Source of the DNA: CAZOOW01 sp964581535
Lineage (GTDB): Bacteria > Patescibacteriota > Saccharimonadia > Saccharimonadales > Saccharimonadaceae
Assembly: GCA_964581535.1 (NCBI GenBank)
Contig: CAZOOW010000001.1
Coordinates: 1 to 64,000 of the forward strand
DNA length: 64,000 nucleotides
Direction of reading: 5' to 3'
The translations under genes and the position numbers were made by a program. Of this stretch, positions 59,716-64,000 are shown in pieces. The number at the start of each line of letters is the position of its first letter. Position 1 is the stretch's first letter. The notes under the pieces were generated by a model. That model ran no database searches. It had not been told where the DNA came from and saw nothing but the letters and a program-made list of their open reading frames with translations.

Positions 59716-60189
59716 CTATACCCGACTCATCAGACTATGAGTAATCGCTGCAGCAAGCGCATCGGCCGCGTCGTCAGGTTTTGGTATCGACTGCAAACCC
59801 AGCTGCAGTTTCACCATTTCCTGAACTTGTTTCTTATCAGCCTTACCGTAGCCCGTCAAAGTCTGTTTTATTTGCAACGGCGTGTATTCGGCGATCGGCA
59901 GTTTGGCTTTCCGACCCGCTAGCATGGCAACACCACGAGCATGCGACACACTCATTGCAGTCGTAACATTTCTCGCAAAAAATAGTTTTTCAATCGACAT
60001 GACACTCGGTTTTGTGTCGTGGATAATTTCCTTGAGGCCATCGTAAATCTCTTCCAGCCTTACATCAAGCGGTGTGTGAGCTGGCGTACGTATAACCCCC
60101 GCATCCACTAGCGACATTTTGCCTCCTTCAGTATCGATAACACCAAAACCGAGAATGCCGGTTCCCGGATCGATACCAATAATTCGCAT
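59716..60189 (-). CDS. ruvC: RuvC, Holliday-junction resolvase
   Basis: 157 aa. Catalytic acids in GIDPGTG (first Asp), SIEKLFF (Glu) and the final DDAADALAAA. It cuts junctions after branch migration. TATACT lies 6 nt before the ATG (leaderless). Four nt separate it from ruvA. Confidence 0.97.
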   Translation of the reverse strand: MRIIGIDPGTGILGFGVIDTEGGKMSLVDAGVIRTPAHTPLDVRLEEIYDGLKEIIHDTKPSVMSIEKLFFARNVTTAMSVSHARGVAMLAGRKAKLPIAEYTPLQIKQTLTGYGKADKKQVQEMVKLQLGLQSIPKPDDAADALAAAITHSLMSRV

Positions 60190-60204
60190 ACCTTTAGTAT
60201 ACCT

Positions 60205-61758
60205 TTAGCGCTTCAGGAAACCGAGAGTACGACGTAACGCACGCATAAACTCACTGCGCCATTCATACAAGCCATAGGCAATCGCGCTCGCTGCTGCTCC
60301 AACTACAAGAGTTCTAGTTATATTACCGTCCTTCCTTTCCGAAATGGGTATGGAAGCCGGGCTAGCGGCACTAGCAAGTATTGAATCACCGAGAACTTTG
60401 CGACAACGGTTGGTTGATGGATTACGCTCGTAACCTTCATCACAAGGGATTAGTTCTGCGACTGCGCTGGCTATGCTTCGACAGCGGTTTGTTTCCGAAT
60501 TGCGTTCTTGGCCCTCTTTGCAGGGCACTAGGCCTGATGTAGTTGAGAAGGATGAACGACAGCGGTTCGTCAACACGTTACGTTCCTGGCCTTCCGGACA
60601 GGCGCTCAATGCGTTAACGGCCTCTTCAATCGTTCGACAACGATTTGTTTCAGGGCTACGATACTTCCCGACAGGACAATCTGTCGGCTGGGTATTACTG
60701 ATAAGCTCGATAGGGAACCTGTTCTCTGCAGCGGGAGTCGGCAGCGCCGTCCATTTCCATATGCCCTCATCAGTTTGTGCCCATGAACTTCCCTGCTGAT
60801 TTATTCCGGCACTCGCATATTCCGTCATAGTTTCGTCATAACGCGTCAACCCCCAAGTATCCTCGAGCCATACATACCCGCCCGAATTCGTCAAACTAAG
60901 CGCCTCCCTATTATCAAGCACATCAACCGAAATATACTCATCAGGCTGTATAACATACCCGGAAAGGTTAATCGTATTAGAGACCGTACGATTTGATGAG
61001 TTCGAGTCGGTGCGCAGTATGAAGCCGTCTAAATTAATCGGCTCAACAGTTGGGTTGTAAAATTTAACATAATCATGACAGAGAATATCGGTTTCAAGTG
61101 GAGAGCAACTTTTTGCGTACGGATAAATTTCCACGATTTGCAAATGCCCCGCATTTTCCGGCGGAGTATATAACTCGTCACGAAAGTACTGGTAATCGAC
61201 TGTTCCGTCAGTATTAACAAGTGGAGTCTTAACGCTAAACGTTGTATTGTAAGTGTTTTTTGGCGTTATTGTACGTTGCATCGGCGCTCGAAGTTCAGCT
61301 GATTTTGATGATAAATCGTAAAAATCAGTTGTGAGCAATGTATCAACCGGCGGATAAATTGCAATGTCTGTCAGAGGAGATGATGTGGCGCTAGCTACGA
61401 GTGGGTATGCGCCAAAGGCATACGTTTCGGCTGCCACGCTAAACATGATATGTTGAGCTGGCAGTAAATATCCTTCAACATGGGATAAGATATTTATATT
61501 GTTACTTGTCGCGACCTGACGAGCGTTAAGGAACACTCTCCACTGATTAAGGTCAATGGGCTCGTTGCCGTTATTATAAAGTTGTATGTAGCGAAGTGAT
61601 TTCTCATCGTTACGCTGATATCCGGTAAGTAGAAGTGGAGATGAAGAAAGCTCGTGAGGTGAGGCAATCAACTGGTATGCCATAGACACACCCGAAAGCA
61701 AAACACCGGCTAAAACGGCAGAAATGATCCCGATGAACACCCTCGCAAGACGTTTCAT
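60205..61758 (-). CDS. Lamin-tail surface protein with Cys repeats
   Basis: 517 aa. Signal peptide (MKRLARVFIGI and hydrophobic core), two lamin-tail-like beta domains (about 40-165 with YNNGNEPIDLNQWRVFLN; about 205-320 with KFYNPTVEPINLDGF). Then come four repeats of the form C-x-E/V-G-x-x-R-x(5)-TNRCR (about 360-465), each with two Cys, and a C-terminal membrane helix with a basic tail. It is probably on the cell surface. The Cys pairs may form a row of small disulfide loops. No typical sortase motif is visible. Confidence 0.82.
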   Translation of the reverse strand: MKRLARVFIGIISAVLAGVLLSGVSMAYQLIASPHELSSSPLLLTGYQRNDEKSLRYIQLYNNGNEPIDLNQWRVFLNARQVATSNNINILSHVEGYLLPAQHIMFSVAAETYAFGAYPLVASATSSPLTDIAIYPPVDTLLTTDFYDLSSKSAELRAPMQRTITPKNTYNTTFSVKTPLVNTDGTVDYQYFRDELYTPPENAGHLQIVEIYPYAKSCSPLETDILCHDYVKFYNPTVEPINLDGFILRTDSNSSNRTVSNTINLSGYVIQPDEYISVDVLDNREALSLTNSGGYVWLEDTWGLTRYDETMTEYASAGINQQGSSWAQTDEGIWKWTALPTPAAENRFPIELISNTQPTDCPVGKYRSPETNRCRTIEEAVNALSACPEGQERNVLTNRCRSSFSTTSGLVPCKEGQERNSETNRCRSIASAVAELIPCDEGYERNPSTNRCRKVLGDSILASAASPASIPISERKDGNITRTLVVGAAASAIAYGLYEWRSEFMRALRRTLGFLKR

Positions 61759-61832
61759 TACGCACTAGCATATACCGCTCCAAAATCTGTTTGCAAACAT
61801 GAGCATTTTATTTTGTAGAATATTACAACGAA

Positions 61833-62570
61833 TTATTCGACGCTCACGCCGTCAGCCACATCGAAATTACTATGAGTAGCTACAACGTCATCCAGCTCAT
61901 CGAGTGCATCCAGAAGCCGCATAATCTTTGCTGCTTCATCCTTATTTTCTATCGTTATCGTGTTGTTTGGTTCATACACCAGCTCGGCGGTTTCGACGTT
62001 CATATTAGTATTCATCAAACTCTCGCGAACGGCATGAAGTTCTTTTTGACTTGTCGTGACAAGTAGTTTGCTTTCTTCCAAAACCTCGGCGTCTTCCGCA
62101 CCGGCATCCAGCGCCGTCAGCAGCGCTTCGTCTGCATCGCCTTTAAAAGCAGCGACAATGTGACCTTTTTTCTCAAACTGAAATGCCACACTTCCGGGCT
62201 CGGCGATATTTCCGCCATTTTTGGAAAATGCATGTCTAACTTCCGGATAAGTACGGTTTTTATTATCAGTTGCCGCTTCGACAAGCACTGCGATACCACC
62301 GGGGCCGTACCCTTCATAAACAACCTCTTCGAGAGTTGCCGCATTTTTATCCTTTACCCTGTCAATCGCTCGCTGAATGTTGTTAAGCGGCATGTTGGCT
62401 GCCTTAGCTTTTTCAATGGCTAGTGCTAAACTCGGGTTCATTGCCGGGTCGGTACCACTCCTAGCGGCGATAGCTATTTGGTTACCGATACGTGTAAATA
62501 GTGCGCCACGCTTTGCATCGTTAGCGCCTTTATCGCGTTTTATTTTCGCCCATTTGCTGTGTCCTGCCAT
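61833..62570 (-). CDS. YebC/PmpR-family protein
   Basis: 245 aa. N-terminus MAGHSKWAKIKRDKG, NMPLNNIQRAIDR and YEGYGPGGIAVLVEAATDN are diagnostic. The family is annotated as a transcriptional regulator and has been linked to translation of difficult proline stretches. The gene lies upstream of the surface-protein gene, with a 75-nt gap. Confidence 0.96.
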   Translation of the reverse strand: MAGHSKWAKIKRDKGANDAKRGALFTRIGNQIAIAARSGTDPAMNPSLALAIEKAKAANMPLNNIQRAIDRVKDKNAATLEEVVYEGYGPGGIAVLVEAATDNKNRTYPEVRHAFSKNGGNIAEPGSVAFQFEKKGHIVAAFKGDADEALLTALDAGAEDAEVLEESKLLVTTSQKELHAVRESLMNTNMNVETAELVYEPNNTITIENKDEAAKIMRLLDALDELDDVVATHSNFDVADGVSVE

Positions 62571-62606
62571 AACTACGTTCCAGTATACCTGAAACTACCT
62601 CTGTTA

Positions 62607-64000
62607 TCAAACTTCATGCCCACGATAAATCTTTCGAAAATCATACCCAGAACGTTTCCAAAGCCATATACATATAAACACAACTAACACATACCATGCC
62701 GTAACAATCGACAGCGGAATATCGATGCTCAGCTGTGCCCAAGAGATACTCGACAACCATTCGACAATGGCGATGACATAAGCGATAACGATAGTCGTCG
62801 GAACGGCAAATAACGCTCCAACAACCGGCAGTACCATTCCCACAAATCCTGTGATGGCGCTCAGCAGCATTGCAAAAGGTATGACCGGTGCAACCAGCAC
62901 ATTAGCCAGGAGTCCGAAAATCGGCAGAGTGCCGAACGCTAGTGCAATGAGCGGCAAGGCCATTATTTCCGCCGACATGGTTTCGACCACCAGTTGTTCA
63001 ACGGCTGTCGGTCGACGTTTTTTGTAGAGCCATGCGATGACCAGCGGCGATACGATCAAAACTCCAGCGAACGCAAAGAATGACAAGTACCAGCCCAGAT
63101 CTCCCCACACATAACTCGGGTTGTATAGTGCGGTACCGGCAGCGACGAATAGTAGAAGATAAACTGGGTGAAACCGTCTGCCAATATACCATGCTAGTAG
63201 TCCCATCACAGTTACGGCAACGGCGCGAATCATACTTGGACTAAACCCTGAAAAGAACATAAATGTAAAGGCTAGCGCCAATGACCCAACCAACGTGACA
63301 TAGCGCGAATGCCTCGAAAAAAGCCGCATCATAAATCGGACCAATATCGTCAAGTTATAACCACTAGCAACAACGATATGAGTAAGTCCAACAATCTTTA
63401 ATTGTTCGTCTAGCGTGTCGGGTAATGCTGTTCTTTGTCCTACCACGAACCCAAGTCCTAAACTTGCCATAGGCTCCATAACATACATACGCAACGTTTT
63501 GGCAAAACGCTCGCGAATGTCGCGTATAGTATCCGGATGTCGGACGACTGAACCCAGCTTGGCATATGACATTGCTATCGGATACGTTGCAAAGCCCTCG
63601 CGCACTTTTCCATTGAGGCTCACTGTATCGCCCCGCTTGAGCTGCACGCGTCCAGCCGTCGTCACAAAAACGTCACCAGAATACCTTTTTCCGTCTATTC
63701 TTATCCCTCCAAGCACCAGTTTCGTCGTCCCTTTTGACGTATCTTGTGGGTCATCTGTAAGTGTCCCACTGAGCAAAATCTTTTGACCAATCAACGGTGC
63801 ATAGGCATCCAGTGCATTGCGATGTTCGGCGCCACGGACAAAACCCAGTAAGCCGCCCGCAACCGCCATGACAATCAGTGCCCACCACCGTTTTGAACGA
63901 AGCGCGCCAAAGAAAAGTGCAATGGCGATAATGTAAAAAATATAGTCACGATCGCCGCTGAAATGGCCCACTCCTAGCCCGACCAGAATTCCTACGGCCA
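62607..64000 (-). CDS. comEC: ComEC/Rec2-like DNA-uptake channel (5' end outside window)
   Basis: At least 464 aa are visible. The frame stays open to the window edge, so the true start lies beyond 64000. An OB-like region (about residues 45-120 of the visible part) precedes the competence domain: THIVVASGYNLTILV and the membrane helices around FFSGFSPSMIRA. The C-terminal metallo-beta-lactamase domain of many ComEC proteins is absent; the protein ends after the last helix with KIYRGHEV. It carries single-stranded DNA into the cytosol, probably with the pilus genes of this window. Confidence 0.9.
   Translation of the reverse strand, partial: AVGILVGLGVGHFSGDRDYIFYIIAIALFFGALRSKRWWALIVMAVAGGLLGFVRGAEHRNALDAYAPLIGQKILLSGTLTDDPQDTSKGTTKLVLGGIRIDGKRYSGDVFVTTAGRVQLKRGDTVSLNGKVREGFATYPIAMSYAKLGSVVRHPDTIRDIRERFAKTLRMYVMEPMASLGLGFVVGQRTALPDTLDEQLKIVGLTHIVVASGYNLTILVRFMMRLFSRHSRYVTLVGSLALAFTFMFFSGFSPSMIRAVAVTVMGLLAWYIGRRFHPVYLLLFVAAGTALYNPSYVWGDLGWYLSFFAFAGVLIVSPLVIAWLYKKRRPTAVEQLVVETMSAEIMALPLIALAFGTLPIFGLLANVLVAPVIPFAMLLSAITGFVGMVLPVVGALFAVPTTIVIAYVIAIVEWLSSISWAQLSIDIPLSIVTAWYVLVVFICIWLWKRSGYDFRKIYRGHEV

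Noticed and set aside
1..64000. CRISPR arrays and insertion sequences with transposases
   Set aside because: No regularly spaced short repeats and no transposase genes were seen.

Overview
The window looks like a piece of a small, streamlined genome of the Patescibacteria/CPR radiation, most like Candidatus Saccharibacteria (TM7). This is an inference from gene content: a type IV pilus locus, ComEC, sortase with sortase-type surface proteins, MurA fused to a helix-turn-helix, the MurT/GatD pair, and two serine-recombinase elements in tRNA genes. Base composition is mid-GC with UGA, UAG and UAA all used as stops. Many genes have a -10 box only 5-8 nt before the ATG, which suggests leaderless mRNAs.

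Layout. 1-1000: tRNA-Glu and an isolated GC-rich orphan gene. 1.0-2.6 kb: Y-family polymerase operon. 2.7-5.9 kb: two secreted, wall-anchored proteins (the first broken by an in-frame TAG). 6-12.6 kb: sensor kinase, ThiF-like enzyme plus GNAT-like acyltransferase, response regulator, folD, flavin reductase. 12.7-14.7 kb: SulP transporter with a C-terminal nucleotidyltransferase-like domain. 14.9-23.2 kb: integrative element 1 in the 3' end of tRNA-Lys (serine recombinase, replication-like genes, iteron-like repeats, a structured leader, and a helicase-nuclease plus HEPN pair resembling a defence system). 24.0-28.5 kb: integrative element 2 in tRNA-Arg(TCG), with 14-bp direct repeats, perfect 218-bp inverted repeats around a three-gene cargo, and perfect 135-bp inverted repeats around its recombinase. 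28.6-34.1 kb: murB, HTH-murA, sortase, a membrane protein, a candidate structured RNA beside tRNA-His, and a zinc metallopeptidase. 34.2-35.9 kb: small gene cassettes stacked behind tRNA-Arg(TCT), each bounded by a tRNA-3'-end-like repeat. 36-44 kb: an unusual tRNA-Gly, Clp-type ATPase, murT/gatD, an OpgC-like protein, two tRNA-Pro, rny. 44-54.6 kb: tsaB/tsaE and a long type IV pilus operon (pilC frameshifted). 54.6-64 kb: recX, recA, a pseudopilin, ruvCAB, a lamin-tail surface protein, yebC and comEC (cut by the window end).

How the genes fit together. Cell-envelope genes (murA, murB, murT/gatD, sortase, wall-anchored proteins) fit a Gram-positive-type wall. The pilus and ComEC fit DNA uptake, and recA/recX/ruvABC/Pol Y supply recombination and repair.

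The most notable material is in the mobile regions. Two leader RNAs (minus strand, 18902-19021 and 26291-26409) lie in different integrative elements and share one architecture: an extended -10 promoter, transcription predicted to begin exactly at a closing stem GUCU...AGAC, and an intrinsic terminator that reuses the last three bases of that stem. A third structured leader with terminator precedes a NUDIX gene, and the element 2 recombinase has a pseudoknotted leader. Recurrent use of tRNA 3' ends as module boundaries links all three mobile regions.
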